DNA from: Caminibacter pacificus
Lineage (GTDB): Bacteria > Campylobacterota > Campylobacteria > Campylobacterales > Nautiliaceae
Length of the DNA stretch: 64,000 nucleotides
Assembly: GCF_003752135.1 (NCBI RefSeq)
Contig: NZ_RJVK01000002.1
Span: 1-64,000 of the forward strand
Direction of reading: 5' to 3'
In this document: positions 1 through 9,362 of the stretch, one piece after another
Position numbering within the stretch: the stretch's first letter is position 1
How the letters are laid out: each line of letters opens with the position of its first letter
Position numbers and translations under genes: made by a program
The notes under the pieces: model-generated
Seen by the model: the letters and a program-made list of their open reading frames with translations, nothing else
Told to the model about the DNA's origin: nothing
Databases searched by the model: none

Positions 1-24
1 GCTCTCCCGCGTTTTGGGACTGAA

Positions 25-53
25 AGTATATAATATTCCTACCCTCTTGTCAA
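25..53 (-). promoter_or_regulatory. Strong sigma70 promoter directed out of the left edge
   Basis: On the minus strand TTGACA (53-48) and TATACT (30-25) are separated by exactly 17 bases, so transcription should begin near position 18 and leave the window. The first transcribed bases read GTCCCAAAACGCGGGAGAGC. A perfect -35 is unusual in Campylobacterota and is typical of stable-RNA or very highly expressed genes, but the transcribed gene is not visible. The -35 lies in a small dyad, CTCTTG-T-CAAGAG (44-56). Confidence 0.6.
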
Positions 54-154
54 GAGTTTTTTCCTCTTTTTTAGGAAATTTTATGAAATTTTTTTGAAAA
101 TTAACATTAAACGCCGAAATCTGGGAGTTTTTCTTTGAAGAAAATTTTTAAAAA

Positions 155-865
155 TTAATTACATTTACTTTGAAAGACTTCACCACTTGGAGTAATATTT
201 AATCTAATACATTCATTACATACATTATCTCTACATAAATCAATTTTTATATTATTTGTTACTAATACTCTTTCATTTTTATAAAGAGGATATTCATTAC
301 CTACATGGTTTATATTTCCTTCACTTAAAAATAAATTACCAAAATTATCAAATAGGATTCTTTTTGAATTAGTTGAAGAAGAAATTACTGTGCCATTAAA
401 TTTAATTAGTTTTATTCCATAAGTTTTGGTTAAATTTAATTTTTTATTAGCAGTAGGAGTATTATAATTACCATCCAAATATTTATGGGTAAGCGGATCT
501 CTAGCAAATTCGCTTACAGGGTTCCCAATATGATCGAAATAAGTAGTGCTCTTAGTTGAATCGCTAAATATTTCATAAAAATATTCATTATTACTATTTA
601 CACTAAATCTTATTTGCCACCACTGCATAAACCAAAATTTACTTTGATTAGTATCAGCAGATGAAGTACTTTTAGGGAAAGGTTGATATTTATCATCTTT
701 CATCGCAAGTGATTCTGTATAACGAATATGATTTTCAACTTGGTCGGCAGCGACTTTGAGATTGTTGTCGAAGAAATTGAAATTTATCGTATAAGCGATA
801 ATTCCAATAATTATTATTACAATGATTAATTCAATAATAGTAAAAGAAGGCTTAAGAGCCTTCAT
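155..865 (-). CDS. Type IV prepilin / pseudopilin-like protein
   Basis: Probable fibre subunit or minor pseudopilin of a type IV pilus, type II secretion or DNA-uptake machine. The chosen ATG (865) gives 236 residues starting MKALKPS/FTIIELIIV: a short basic leader, predicted prepilin-peptidase cleavage after Ser7 (the family usually has Gly or Ala there), Phe+1, Glu+5 of the mature protein and a 20-residue hydrophobic helix. The globular part has four cysteines in its last 30 residues, which may form disulfides. The longer open frame to 952 runs inside aclA and is rejected. The ATG is one base past the aclA stop, and the ribosome site GGAAGAAC lies in the aclA 3' end, so it is translated from the acl transcript. 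No other assembly gene is adjacent; a pilT lies at 56.4 kb. Confidence 0.75.
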   Translation of the reverse strand: MKALKPSFTIIELIIVIIIIGIIAYTINFNFFDNNLKVAADQVENHIRYTESLAMKDDKYQPFPKSTSSADTNQSKFWFMQWWQIRFSVNSNNEYFYEIFSDSTKSTTYFDHIGNPVSEFARDPLTHKYLDGNYNTPTANKKLNLTKTYGIKLIKFNGTVISSSTNSKRILFDNFGNLFLSEGNINHVGNEYPLYKNERVLVTNNIKIDLCRDNVCNECIRLNITPSGEVFQSKCN

Positions 866-866
866 A

Positions 867-2714
867 TTAAAGTTCTTCCGCTTTGTCAACTTGGTAAAGA
901 ATGTCATCCCATGGATGTCTATACATTGGCATACCAAGTCTTTTTTCATCAAGGATATGTCCGATAAATCCGATACTTCTTCCTAAGATAAAGAATGCGT
1001 TAAGAGTACCTGATTCAATAAATTCTTCGATTTCTTTTTCAGAATATCCTAACGCTCTCCACATATCAACCATTAAAATTCCGATAGTACCGTCAACGTT
1101 AAGAATTAAGTTTTCTTTTTTAGAAGTTGTTTCTTTTTCAACTTCTAAAGCATAATCAAGTAATGGTGTTGCAGGGAAGAATTCAGCCGCATATTTTTTA
1201 AGACCTTCAACCCTTTTATCAGGATTTCTTACAGATTTGATTCTATGTCCGATTCCAGGAATTGGAATACCTTGTTTTTTCATATATGCTAGGAATTCTT
1301 TCGGACTCATTCCGTTATCATGAGCATATTTGAAATATTTAGCTGCACCGTCAATCGCTCCACCGAATCTCGGTCCGATTGTTAAAAGTCCTGTTACAAG
1401 AGATTCAACAACAGATTTTCCAGCTCTTGCAGTAACTTTTGCATTGTGAGCACCAGATACCGCAGGACCATGGTCTGCAACAGTTTTAATTACAGTTTCG
1501 ATGAAATCAGTTGCCCATTTAGGATATCTTTTTTTGAACCATAACAATGTAATAACATCACCGATACTATATCCTGTATCTGGAGTAGCAACTTGTGAAA
1601 TTGGAATACCTGCATATACTGCCTCTTCACCTCTATCATCAGAAATAGTACATACGAAGTTTCTTGGTTTTCTAATTTTTCCTTTTGCAAGTGCTTTTGC
1701 ATAATCTTCAGGAATAGTAGGTACTTCCGGTTCTTCGATATCTTGAATTACACCTTCACCTTTAAGTTGTTCATAAACTCCTCTAATTACATGCGGTAAG
1801 TCGTTGAAGTTATCTGGTACGTGAATTCCAGCTTCTTTCATAGCTCTGTTTTTAGCTTCCGCTGTTTCTTCTTCAGCATTTGCACTCGCACCTGCGTGTC
1901 CGAATTGTACTCCGCTTGAGAAATGTTTAGCAATTGTACCGATACACCATCCGATTACAGGTTTTGTAATTTTACCTTCTTTAATTGCTTCAATAATTTT
2001 GTATTCTTCTCTACCACCAACTTCACCAAGTAAAATCATATATTTAACTTGAGGGTTTTTCTCCATTCTAAGCATATGATCGATAAATGTAGAACCTACG
2101 AATCTATCACCACCGATTGCAACACCTTCGGCAATACCGTCAGCATTAAGTGCAACGATATTTGAAAGTTCGTTGAAAAGACCACCACTTCTTGTTACAA
2201 GTCCTGCACTTCCAGGTCTATGAAGTTTTGATTTTACGATATTTTCAATAGTACCACCAATGTTCGCAACTTTGAATGCACCCGGAGTAATCGCACCAAC
2301 AGTTGCAGGTCCGATAATAGTTACACCTTTTTGACGAGCTTTTTTATTCATAAGTCTAGCAAGTCTCTCAGGAATACCCTCAGCAGTAATCATAATTACT
2401 CTGAACTGATCCATATCAAGAGCTTCGTTTGTTACGTCATAAGCCGTTCTGAATGATGCAAAGTTTAGAAGTACGTCAGCATCCGGATGATTTTTTACAG
2501 CTTCTGCAGTACTTCTATAAATAGGAATCATAACTTCGTCAGTTCCGAAAAAGAATTTTTCGAATTTATTGCTGCTTGTAGGAGCTACGATAGCAGCAAT
2601 TGACGGTTTTTCTCTTTGAATTACATAATCATAATCAAGCATTCTTTGAATTGCAGATTTATTATTATTCCAGAAAATTGCTTGTGTATCCCTCGTAAAT
2701 AGTGCGTTACTCAT
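867..2714 (-). CDS. aclA: ATP-citrate lyase, large (alpha) subunit AclA
   Basis: Cleaves citrate with ATP and CoA to acetyl-CoA and oxaloacetate, the key step of the reductive TCA cycle. Of 615 residues, the N-terminal half is succinyl-CoA-synthetase-alpha-like, with the phosphohistidine motif VQFGHAGA (His273). The C-terminal part (about 355-615) is citrate-synthase-like, with VADHGPAVSGAH (His415) and GIGHRIKS (His490), as in ATP-citrate lyases generally. Length matches bacterial two-subunit enzymes. It follows aclB with a one-base TAATG overlap, indicating coupled translation. Presence of both subunits supports autotrophic CO2 fixation; this is established for Nautiliales. Confidence 0.97.
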   Translation of the reverse strand: MSNALFTRDTQAIFWNNNKSAIQRMLDYDYVIQREKPSIAAIVAPTSSNKFEKFFFGTDEVMIPIYRSTAEAVKNHPDADVLLNFASFRTAYDVTNEALDMDQFRVIMITAEGIPERLARLMNKKARQKGVTIIGPATVGAITPGAFKVANIGGTIENIVKSKLHRPGSAGLVTRSGGLFNELSNIVALNADGIAEGVAIGGDRFVGSTFIDHMLRMEKNPQVKYMILLGEVGGREEYKIIEAIKEGKITKPVIGWCIGTIAKHFSSGVQFGHAGASANAEEETAEAKNRAMKEAGIHVPDNFNDLPHVIRGVYEQLKGEGVIQDIEEPEVPTIPEDYAKALAKGKIRKPRNFVCTISDDRGEEAVYAGIPISQVATPDTGYSIGDVITLLWFKKRYPKWATDFIETVIKTVADHGPAVSGAHNAKVTARAGKSVVESLVTGLLTIGPRFGGAIDGAAKYFKYAHDNGMSPKEFLAYMKKQGIPIPGIGHRIKSVRNPDKRVEGLKKYAAEFFPATPLLDYALEVEKETTSKKENLILNVDGTIGILMVDMWRALGYSEKEIEEFIESGTLNAFFILGRSIGFIGHILDEKRLGMPMYRHPWDDILYQVDKAEEL

Positions 2715-4048
2715 TATTTCGCTCCTTTTTTATCATCTTCAAGTGCCATTCTTACGATATCAGTAATATGTGTTTCCGGTCCAAATACTTTAATCGGAAG
2801 ACCAAGTCTCTCAGCCGCTTCTTTAATATCTTTTAGACCTTTTTCGTAGTTTGGTCCACCTCTTCTTACGTAAATTCTCACACCAACGTCTTTCATTTTA
2901 TCAGCGTATTTTTCAAATGCTTGGATGATACCTGTAAATGTTTTAGCAACGTCAGTAAAGTTCGCAATAGCCCCACCGATAATTAAAATCTTATCTCTAC
3001 CTTTAGGGTCTTTTTCTCTTGTCATTAAATCAAGTACCGTTTCAGTATAAAATCTTGTTTCATCAGTTGTAGGACCACCTGAATATTCTCCGTAGTTCGC
3101 AAGGTCTTCAACTCCACCTGCAAGGTCGGCAATAGTATCAGCATATACAACCGAAGCACCACCACCCGCAACAAGTGTCCAAATTCTACCTTTTGGATTA
3201 AGTACCGTTAATTTTAATGATGCACCTGTTTTAGCGTCTGCTTCAGCAATTGCTTTTTCTTCAGGTGATTTTTCAGGCATACCGAATGGTGTAGGGAATT
3301 CGATATCACCCCATTTGTCTTTCATCATAAATCCAGCAGTATCGTCAAGTCTTGCAACAAGGTCAAGAAGATATACGTTATCACCAACGATAACTACCGG
3401 GTTAATTTCAAGATATGCAAAGTTTAAGTCTCTAAAGAATTTATAAAAGTTAATTGCAAATTTTTTATATACTTCTTTTTTATCCGCCGGGATATCAGCA
3501 GGAATATTTTCAGAAATAATTTTTTCAATTTCTTCATCAGTCGCATCGATAGGAATTTTAACTTCAGTTACTTTATCCCAATTTTCTTCAACTTCCATAC
3601 CACCGTGCGCTGACATATAAAGTACGTCATAGTTTTCATCAAGAGTAGTAGCAGCAATATAATATTCTTCATCTTCTGTATGCGGTGTAAACGGTTCTAC
3701 GATAAAATGAGTCAGTTCACCTTTTGCCCCGCTTAATAAAGTAACTTCACCGCTTCTTTTTTCATCAATCCATTTAGCTGCGTCTTCAAGCGTAACGTCA
3801 CCTGGTTTGTTTACTTTGAAAAGTACGAGGTTGTTTTTACCTCTTTTACCGAAAAGCATATCAGGTTTTGCAACAAGAGGTTTTTCCTTTAACCACTCGT
3901 ATCCTGGTTCGTTTGCTTTTGCTTTTAATTCATCTCCACTTGTTACTAAAACACTTTCAAATGGATAATTTAGACCTTCAAAATATTTATCCCAATTTTC
4001 TTTGAAAAGTCTTTTTCCGTCATATTCGCGTATTGGTTTTTGAGCCAT
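2714..4048 (-). CDS. aclB: ATP-citrate lyase, small (beta) subunit AclB
   Basis: Partner of AclA. The 444 residues have an ATP-grasp-like N-terminal part related to succinyl-CoA synthetase beta (GKRGKNNLVLF near residue 70) and a C-terminal CoA-ligase/flavodoxin-like part with the conserved glycine stretch WTLVAGGGASVVYAD and GEYSGGPT. It is first in the transcript: the ATG follows CCTAAGGAGTATTA, an excellent ribosome site, and the 77-base upstream gap holds a possible -10 (TACAAT, 4083-4078). It is cotranscribed with aclA and probably the prepilin gene. Confidence 0.96.
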   Translation of the reverse strand: MAQKPIREYDGKRLFKENWDKYFEGLNYPFESVLVTSGDELKAKANEPGYEWLKEKPLVAKPDMLFGKRGKNNLVLFKVNKPGDVTLEDAAKWIDEKRSGEVTLLSGAKGELTHFIVEPFTPHTEDEEYYIAATTLDENYDVLYMSAHGGMEVEENWDKVTEVKIPIDATDEEIEKIISENIPADIPADKKEVYKKFAINFYKFFRDLNFAYLEINPVVIVGDNVYLLDLVARLDDTAGFMMKDKWGDIEFPTPFGMPEKSPEEKAIAEADAKTGASLKLTVLNPKGRIWTLVAGGGASVVYADTIADLAGGVEDLANYGEYSGGPTTDETRFYTETVLDLMTREKDPKGRDKILIIGGAIANFTDVAKTFTGIIQAFEKYADKMKDVGVRIYVRRGGPNYEKGLKDIKEAAERLGLPIKVFGPETHITDIVRMALEDDKKGAK

Positions 4049-4125
4049 TAATACTCCTTAGGATTTTTATTTTAGAAATTGTAACATTTTGTATAAATTA
4101 TTATTCTTTTTGTTATAAAATTTTT

Positions 4126-5274
4126 TTATAAAGTGTTTAAATTCGAAACATTAATTTCATAAATTTTTCTTTTTTTGTGAAAAATCGAAACTTTTTGTTC
4201 ACTTTTTGAATATTTCAGATAAAACTCTTCGCCTTTATTTATTCCGTAAAAGTACAAACTTTTACACAAATATTTATTATTGCAAGCTATATAATCTATC
4301 TTTTTATCTTTTAAAATTTTAACAATAGGCTTGATAAAATAGAAACTGTTACTCAAATTTTTAGCGGGAGTATATCTGTTTAAAAAGATTGCAATATCAA
4401 AAAGAATCAAACTACCGAAAAGAAAAGAAAATATTATTTTATAACCTCTCCTAAATTGAGGAAGTCTTACTCGATATGAATTCAAAAAAATTTTTACCAT
4501 ATAGATAATATAAATAAGAGCAAACGGAGCATAATCATCTATACGAATATGTTGTCTAAAAGATAAAAGTATCGATAATAAAAAAGTGAGAGCCGAAATA
4601 TAATAAATTATATCTTTTTGTAAAAAAGCACCTTTATATAAAGTATAAACATAATAAACAAATACAAAAGGAGAAAAAATCAAAAAATACGTTCCCAAAA
4701 CATCTAAAAAATAACCTCTTGGTTTACCGCCTATTTCATAATTAAAAATATTTGCATTTATTGCAAAAAGAAACAATACGAAAAATAAAAACTTCGTATC
4801 TCTTTTATAAATCGCATAAAATATTAATGCAAAATATAAATTTATAAACGCATAATCTATAAAAGCATATGAAAAAAGCAACAGATAAGAAAACAATTTA
4901 TTCTTTTTATATGTATAAACAAATATAATTGTCAAAAAAATTAAAAAAATAGATTTATTTACGATTAAAGATGAAATTATAAAACCCGGTATCAAAGAAA
5001 AAATAATTACATCAAACTCCAAATCTTTTTGTTTTTTAAAATAATTCTTGGAAAGTAAATAAAAAATAATTACACTTAAAATACTAAAAAAAACAGGAAC
5101 TATTCTTAATGTAAGGTCATTTTTACCTAAAAAAACGAAAAAAATTTCATAAATATATTTTAAAAACCAAACTTTTTCATAAGATTGAACTTCTACTATT
5201 GAAAAAGATAAAAAATTCACTCCATACCATAACAAGAAAAGATAATAAAAAAAGAAAAAAAGAAGAAGTCTCAT
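4126..5274 (-). CDS. Polytopic membrane protein, probable GT-C (GT39/ArnT-like) glycosyltransferase
   Basis: 382 residues with roughly ten hydrophobic segments, very rich in Phe, Ile, Tyr and Leu. After the first membrane segment a short loop with acidic residues (Glu28, Glu33) is followed by FLGKNDLTLRIVPVFFSIL, which resembles the pattern of an aromatic/Gly-Asn stretch then LRLPS-like segment seen in PMT/ArnT family enzymes that use polyprenyl-linked sugars. The C-terminal 70 residues are soluble and basic. The canonical Asp-Glu pair of the first loop is not clear, so activity is uncertain. It overlaps pabA by ATGA (5271-5274) and must be translated with it. Function is inferred from fold-like features only. 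Confidence 0.5.
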   Translation of the reverse strand: MRLLLFFFFYYLFLLWYGVNFLSFSIVEVQSYEKVWFLKYIYEIFFVFLGKNDLTLRIVPVFFSILSVIIFYLLSKNYFKKQKDLEFDVIIFSLIPGFIISSLIVNKSIFLIFLTIIFVYTYKKNKLFSYLLLFSYAFIDYAFINLYFALIFYAIYKRDTKFLFFVLFLFAINANIFNYEIGGKPRGYFLDVLGTYFLIFSPFVFVYYVYTLYKGAFLQKDIIYYISALTFLLSILLSFRQHIRIDDYAPFALIYIIYMVKIFLNSYRVRLPQFRRGYKIIFSFLFGSLILFDIAIFLNRYTPAKNLSNSFYFIKPIVKILKDKKIDYIACNNKYLCKSLYFYGINKGEEFYLKYSKSEQKVSIFHKKRKIYEINVSNLNTL

Positions 5275-5834
5275 AACTCTAAAAAGTTTTTAATAATCTC
5301 TTTTCCGTATTCACTCATAATCGATTCAGGGTGAAATTGTACTCCGTAAATAGGTTTATCTTTTACACGCAGAGACATTATCTCTTTGTCATCTTTCGAA
5401 AAAGAGGTAGGAATAATATTTTTAGGCAAATTTTCAGGATTAACTACCAAAGAGTGATATCTTGTTACTCTGAATTCATTTGGCAAATCTTTGTAAATAT
5501 CGTCTTTTATTGTAATATGAATATCACTTGTTTTGCCGTGCATCAAATTTTTAGCTCTTATGATTTCGCCACCGAATGCATAAGCAATTGATTGATGTCC
5601 CAAACAAACACCCAAAATCGGCTTTTGTATTTTTTTTATCACCTCGACACTAACACCGGCTTCTTTAGGAGTGGAAGGTCCGGGAGAGATAATTATTTTT
5701 TCCGGGTTTAACTTTTTTATCTCTTCCACACTCAATTCGTCGTTTCTGATAACCTTTAGATTAGCTCCTAAATCAAGGCAATATTGAACGATATTATAAG
5801 TAAAACTATCGTAATTATCAATCATTAAAATCAT
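5271..5834 (-). CDS. pabA: Anthranilate / aminodeoxychorismate synthase glutamine amidotransferase subunit
   Basis: Class I glutamine amidotransferase that supplies ammonia to chorismate for p-aminobenzoate (folate) or anthranilate (tryptophan). The 187 residues contain MIDNYDSFTYN at the N-terminus, the nucleophile elbow GVCLGHQ (Cys77) and the catalytic VQFHPES (His168, Glu170). No trpE/pabB is adjacent, so the pathway cannot be decided; the name pabA is the usual default and trpG is the alternative. It follows a short-leader promoter and precedes the GT-C-like gene. Confidence 0.9.
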   Translation of the reverse strand: MILMIDNYDSFTYNIVQYCLDLGANLKVIRNDELSVEEIKKLNPEKIIISPGPSTPKEAGVSVEVIKKIQKPILGVCLGHQSIAYAFGGEIIRAKNLMHGKTSDIHITIKDDIYKDLPNEFRVTRYHSLVVNPENLPKNIIPTSFSKDDKEIMSLRVKDKPIYGVQFHPESIMSEYGKEIIKNFLEL

Positions 5835-5854
5835 AAAGTGCCTTTTTTAGAGCT

Positions 5855-5860
5855 ATTTTA
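5855..5860 (-). promoter_or_regulatory. -10 element for pabA, short-leader type
   Basis: Minus strand TTTGATAAAAT with TAAAAT at 5860-5855, then AAAAAAGG and the pabA ATG 21 bases below. This is the same arrangement as at ribB, serB, tal, metF and ileS. No convincing -35 is seen. Confidence 0.5.
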
Positions 5861-5870
5861 TCAAATTTTT

Positions 5871-7478
5871 TTAAGCTTTATATAGCCTCATAATCGAATC
5901 AAGTTTATTTACAGAGTTATCCAAACTTTTAATAGCCATATTAATTTCTTCAATACTTTTCGTATTATCAAGTGAAATTTTTAATAAATTATCCATTTTT
6001 TCACTAACTTCTTGAATTAAGTTAGTAACTTCTTCAAAATCTTCTACTAATACTTCGACTTTTGAAGTAGAACTTTTCATCTTATCCAAACTACTTAAAA
6101 TTTCCTCTTTTGTTACATGAGTTTCATCTGACAAACTTACGATTTCTTTTGAATTTTCATTTATATCTCCGCTCGCTTCTAAAACAGATTTTACTATTAA
6201 ATTTAAAGTAGCATCAATTTCTGTCAATGAATTTTGAGTCTTTTCCGCAAGCTTTCTTACTTCATCTGCAACAACGGCAAACCCTCTTCCATGCTCTCCT
6301 GCTCTTGCCGCTTCAATAGCCGCATTTAAAGCTAAAAGATTTGTCTGGTCTGCAATTTCACGAATAACATCCAAAATAGATTTTACGTTTTGAGCTTCTT
6401 GACTTAATTGTTTTATTTTTTCCGCTAATTGACTTTCTTTGTCAGAAATTATCAAAACTTTTTGAGACAATTTATCAATTTGATTACTTGCATTATCCAA
6501 TTCATCCTGCGTTGAAATAATATCGGTTTTTGTTGAAAGTGCGAACTCTTTTGAATTTTCCACTTTTTCTAAAATGGCTTTTAAAGCATTATCAATTTTT
6601 TCAATATATTTTGATTCTTCTATAATTCTTTTTTCAACTTTAGCAGAATTATCAGCTAATGCATTAGCCGTACTTGCGTTTTGATTACTTAAATTTTTAG
6701 TCTCAAGAATAGTTTCTTGAAGTTTTTCAATAAGAAGATTCATATTTTTTGCAACTTCACCTATTTCATCATTACGTTTAATTTCGATTCTTTTCGTTAA
6801 ATCCCCTTCACCGTTTACAATATTTAAAATATTTTTATTTAATAAATCAAATGAATTCATTAACCTTTTATAAATATAAATCATAGCACCGCCAATTAAC
6901 AATAACAATATCAAAAATAGTACAGAAATAACTATAGTCGTATTCAACACTTCATTATCTACTTTTTTTAATATATTCACGAGTTTAACTTCATGCTTTT
7001 TAATAAACTTATTTAAAAAACTTGTTAGTTTTTCGGCATATATATCTACTTGTTCCATAAGCTTATTTTTTGTTTTTATATGTCCTTGAATGTAAACATT
7101 TACCATTTGAAGGCTCAATTTATAAAATTTATCCAAATCTTTTTCAAATTGTAACAACAACTGATAAACTTTTGGATTATCAACTTTATGAACTTTTTGA
7201 AGCTTTTTAAGAATTTTTTTTGCATTTAAATAATGCTTTTGAGCCTCTTGCAAACTAGTTTTGTCGTTAGTTAATGCCGCATCCGTAGTAAACTGTTGTA
7301 TTTGGACAATATTGTCTTTTAATGCATAAAAACTCAATAACGAAGGAATCACATGTTCGATTGAAACATCAATTTCTTTTTTTACATTTGAAGAAAGAGT
7401 GTAAAGAAATACACCGCTACCCACAATAAAAACAAACACTACAGCACCTACTGTCTGAAAAAATCCTCTGATACTCAT
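5871..7478 (-). CDS. Methyl-accepting chemotaxis protein
   Basis: Membrane chemoreceptor of 535 residues. Transmembrane helix 1 at about 9-27, a mainly helical periplasmic ligand domain (30-175, four-helix-bundle type), helix 2 at 179-203, HAMP at about 205-255, and a cytoplasmic coiled coil with the invariant hairpin tip [20 protein letters not shown] (374-393). Start: the open frame extends to 7700, but that part covers metF on the other strand; ATG 7478 follows AAAAGGTTGGTG and places a normal signal anchor at the N-terminus. No C-terminal CheR-tethering peptide is visible. Ligand unknown; it probably signals to the flagellar motor whose parts lie at 44-47 kb. Confidence 0.93.
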   Translation of the reverse strand: MSIRGFFQTVGAVVFVFIVGSGVFLYTLSSNVKKEIDVSIEHVIPSLLSFYALKDNIVQIQQFTTDAALTNDKTSLQEAQKHYLNAKKILKKLQKVHKVDNPKVYQLLLQFEKDLDKFYKLSLQMVNVYIQGHIKTKNKLMEQVDIYAEKLTSFLNKFIKKHEVKLVNILKKVDNEVLNTTIVISVLFLILLLLIGGAMIYIYKRLMNSFDLLNKNILNIVNGEGDLTKRIEIKRNDEIGEVAKNMNLLIEKLQETILETKNLSNQNASTANALADNSAKVEKRIIEESKYIEKIDNALKAILEKVENSKEFALSTKTDIISTQDELDNASNQIDKLSQKVLIISDKESQLAEKIKQLSQEAQNVKSILDVIREIADQTNLLALNAAIEAARAGEHGRGFAVVADEVRKLAEKTQNSLTEIDATLNLIVKSVLEASGDINENSKEIVSLSDETHVTKEEILSSLDKMKSSTSKVEVLVEDFEEVTNLIQEVSEKMDNLLKISLDNTKSIEEINMAIKSLDNSVNKLDSIMRLYKA

Positions 7479-7559
7479 CACCAACCTTTTTCTTTTTTTT
7501 ACATAAGTCTTACATATGTTAATATCGTCATTTAGATAATTTTTTTTATAAACTTTTGG

Positions 7560-7565
7560 TAAAAT
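7560..7565 (+). promoter_or_regulatory. -10 element for metF, short-leader type
   Basis: TAAAAT at 7560-7565 in TTTTGGTAAAATTTTAAGAA, followed by AAAAAGG (7572-7578) and ATG at 7585. The distance from -10 to start is 20 bases, the same as for ribB. Confidence 0.5.
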
Positions 7566-7584
7566 TTTAAGAAAAAGGCAATTG

Positions 7585-8481
7585 ATGCTAAAAGAGAAGT
7601 TGAAAGACAAAATAATTACACTAGAAACAACCCCGCCAAAATCGCCGACTCTTAATGAAATGCTAAAAAAACTCGAAGATTCAAAAGCATACGAATACAT
7701 TGACGGCTTTTCTACTACGGATTGTCCTTTGAGTAAATTAAAATATAATTCGATAATTGCAGCTTACAGACTACAAGAAAAGTTTAAAAAACCCGTAATT
7801 GCTACTATGACTATGAGAGACAGAAATAAAATCGCTCTTCAAAGCGACCTCTTAGGAGCAAACGATTTGGGAATAACCAATATTTTAGCACTAACAGGAG
7901 ACCCGGCAAAAATGTCTGACCAGCCGAATGTAAAAGGTGTTGTGGAAGGTAGTAGCTTATTACTGCTTGAAATAATTAGAGCTTTTAATAACGGAATGGA
8001 TTACGGTGGAAAAGAATTCAAAATCAAACCAAAGCCAATAACTCCTTTTGCGGTTAGCAATTCATACGCAAAAAACTTCTCGACTATCGAAAGAAAAATA
8101 TTTAAAAAAGTAAAAAATTACGCCGTTGGTATCATTACTCAGCCTGTATATGATATTGAAATAGTTGATAAAATGATAGGAATAAGAAATAAAGTCAGAA
8201 AAGAATTTGAAGATGAAAGAAAAGAGTTTGAAATTATTTTCGGATTTTTCCCAATTACAAGGCTTAAAACCGCACAATTTTTACATTCTCACGTTCCGGG
8301 AATATACGTACCCGATAAATGGATAGAAAAACTTATAAAAGCACATAAAATAAGTGAAGAAGAAGAATACAAAGTAGGACTTGAACTTAGCAGAAATCTT
8401 TTTCAAAAACTTTTAAAAATTCATCCTAAAATTCATATTATGACTGCAAACAGATTCGAAATCGTAAAAGAGCTTTTTTAA
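7585..8481 (+). CDS. metF: 5,10-methylenetetrahydrofolate reductase
   Basis: FAD-dependent TIM-barrel enzyme reducing methylene-THF to methyl-THF for methionine synthesis. The 298 residues show [12 protein letters not shown] near the N-terminus, TTDCPLSK and MTMRDRN (about 45-90), the family LALTGDP at about 110-117, and QPVYD near 192. ATG 7585 is preferred to TTG 7582 because AAGG lies 6 bases above the ATG but only 3 above the TTG. It is transcribed divergently from the chemoreceptor and converges on the beta-barrel gene with a four-base overlap. Confidence 0.9.
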   Translation: MLKEKLKDKIITLETTPPKSPTLNEMLKKLEDSKAYEYIDGFSTTDCPLSKLKYNSIIAAYRLQEKFKKPVIATMTMRDRNKIALQSDLLGANDLGITNILALTGDPAKMSDQPNVKGVVEGSSLLLLEIIRAFNNGMDYGGKEFKIKPKPITPFAVSNSYAKNFSTIERKIFKKVKNYAVGIITQPVYDIEIVDKMIGIRNKVRKEFEDERKEFEIIFGFFPITRLKTAQFLHSHVPGIYVPDKWIEKLIKAHKISEEEEYKVGLELSRNLFQKLLKIHPKIHIMTANRFEIVKELF

Positions 8482-8490
8482 AAAGCTCTT
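8468..8490. terminator. Palindromic convergent terminator spanning both stop codons
   Basis: AAGAGCTTTTT (8468-8478) and AAAAAGCTCTT (8480-8490) are perfect inverted repeats around one central T. The GC-containing stem with U tract on either strand can act as a bidirectional terminator, and it lies entirely on the overlapping 3' ends of metF and the barrel gene. Confidence 0.5.
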
Positions 8491-9359
8491 GAATACGATA
8501 ATAAATAAACTGCTGAATTCACATCAACACCGTCTTCTTTAAAACTTGAATATGTAAATCCTACACCGAAAGTATTTACTTTATCCCATGTATATTTTAC
8601 ATTTACTCCGAAGCTGTTTTTATATTCTTCTCCAAGATTATATACCACAAAACCGCCGTTTTCTACTCTATAAGCACTTTTTCCAAAATTAGCACTAAGT
8701 GTTGTAGTCCAGTTTTTAATGTAATTACTTAAAGTAATATTATAATTTCTATAATTTTGTCTTCCTGTAACACCTTTATCTGTAATATGAATTAGATTTG
8801 CTTGAAATTTTAAATAAAAACTTCCGCTTGGCGAATAATAATTTCCAAAATTAAATCCGACATAAGGAGAAACTTGCTTAACGTTAAATCCATCATAATA
8901 AGAAGCATAATAATCCATTCCTGCATTATATTTTAGATATTTATAATATTCTAATCCCACAATATATACATTATCAAAACTATCATTATTGTTTTTTTGG
9001 TCTATAAACATCGAATGAGCACCTAATTTAAAAGCAAACTTATCACCTAAATAAAAATTTATAATCCCAGTAATATCATTTTGATTATAATCGTTATTAT
9101 TATAATCAACATTTGCAATAGAAATTTTATTATTTCTTGCATATTTTGCATATGACTTATAAGTAATATACGTATGTTCCGCGTCAAGTTCAAGTTTTAT
9201 TTTATTAAAAAATTTACTGGCATATACACCGCCTACAAAACCGTAATCTTTAGCCGCTTCTTTTGAATAATCAATATAAGCCCCGTATGGCATTACAACT
9301 GTTCCTGCAGCAAATACACTACTCGCAAGTAACGCTGTACTTAAAATTAGCTTTTTCAT
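8478..9359 (-). CDS. Outer-membrane beta-barrel protein, unknown function
   Basis: 293 residues. A clear signal peptide (MKKLILSTALLASSVFA, cleavage before AGTVV) is followed by alternating hydrophobic/polar strands rich in Tyr, Asn, Gly and Phe, ending in SYSRAF with the C-terminal Phe typical of Bam-assembled barrels. The strand pattern suggests about 12-14 strands. The second of two tandem ATGs (9359) is chosen because GGAG is six bases above it. It is last in the PqqD/ATP-grasp operon, immediately after the stop of the regulator, so a role as that system's outer-membrane channel or receptor is inferred. No specific family recognised. Confidence 0.8.
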   Translation of the reverse strand: MKKLILSTALLASSVFAAGTVVMPYGAYIDYSKEAAKDYGFVGGVYASKFFNKIKLELDAEHTYITYKSYAKYARNNKISIANVDYNNNDYNQNDITGIINFYLGDKFAFKLGAHSMFIDQKNNNDSFDNVYIVGLEYYKYLKYNAGMDYYASYYDGFNVKQVSPYVGFNFGNYYSPSGSFYLKFQANLIHITDKGVTGRQNYRNYNITLSNYIKNWTTTLSANFGKSAYRVENGGFVVYNLGEEYKNSFGVNVKYTWDKVNTFGVGFTYSSFKEDGVDVNSAVYLLSYSRAF

Positions 9360-9362
9360 CAT

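Noticed and set aside
114-150. Hairpin TTTTCTT-CA-AAGAAAA after the prepilin as a terminator
   Set aside because: No U tract follows on the minus strand.
1-154. Possible end of an rRNA or protein gene at the left edge
   Set aside because: The first 60 bases fit a promoter region better; no rRNA or tRNA fold could be drawn, and the plus-strand frame beginning LSRVLGLKVYN has no start or family.
866-952. Longer start for the prepilin
   Set aside because: It would be read inside aclA and destroys the class III signal at the N-terminus.
7479-7700. N-terminal extension of the chemoreceptor frame
   Set aside because: It lies over metF in the opposite direction, lacks a ribosome site and would put a non-anchor segment before the first membrane helix.
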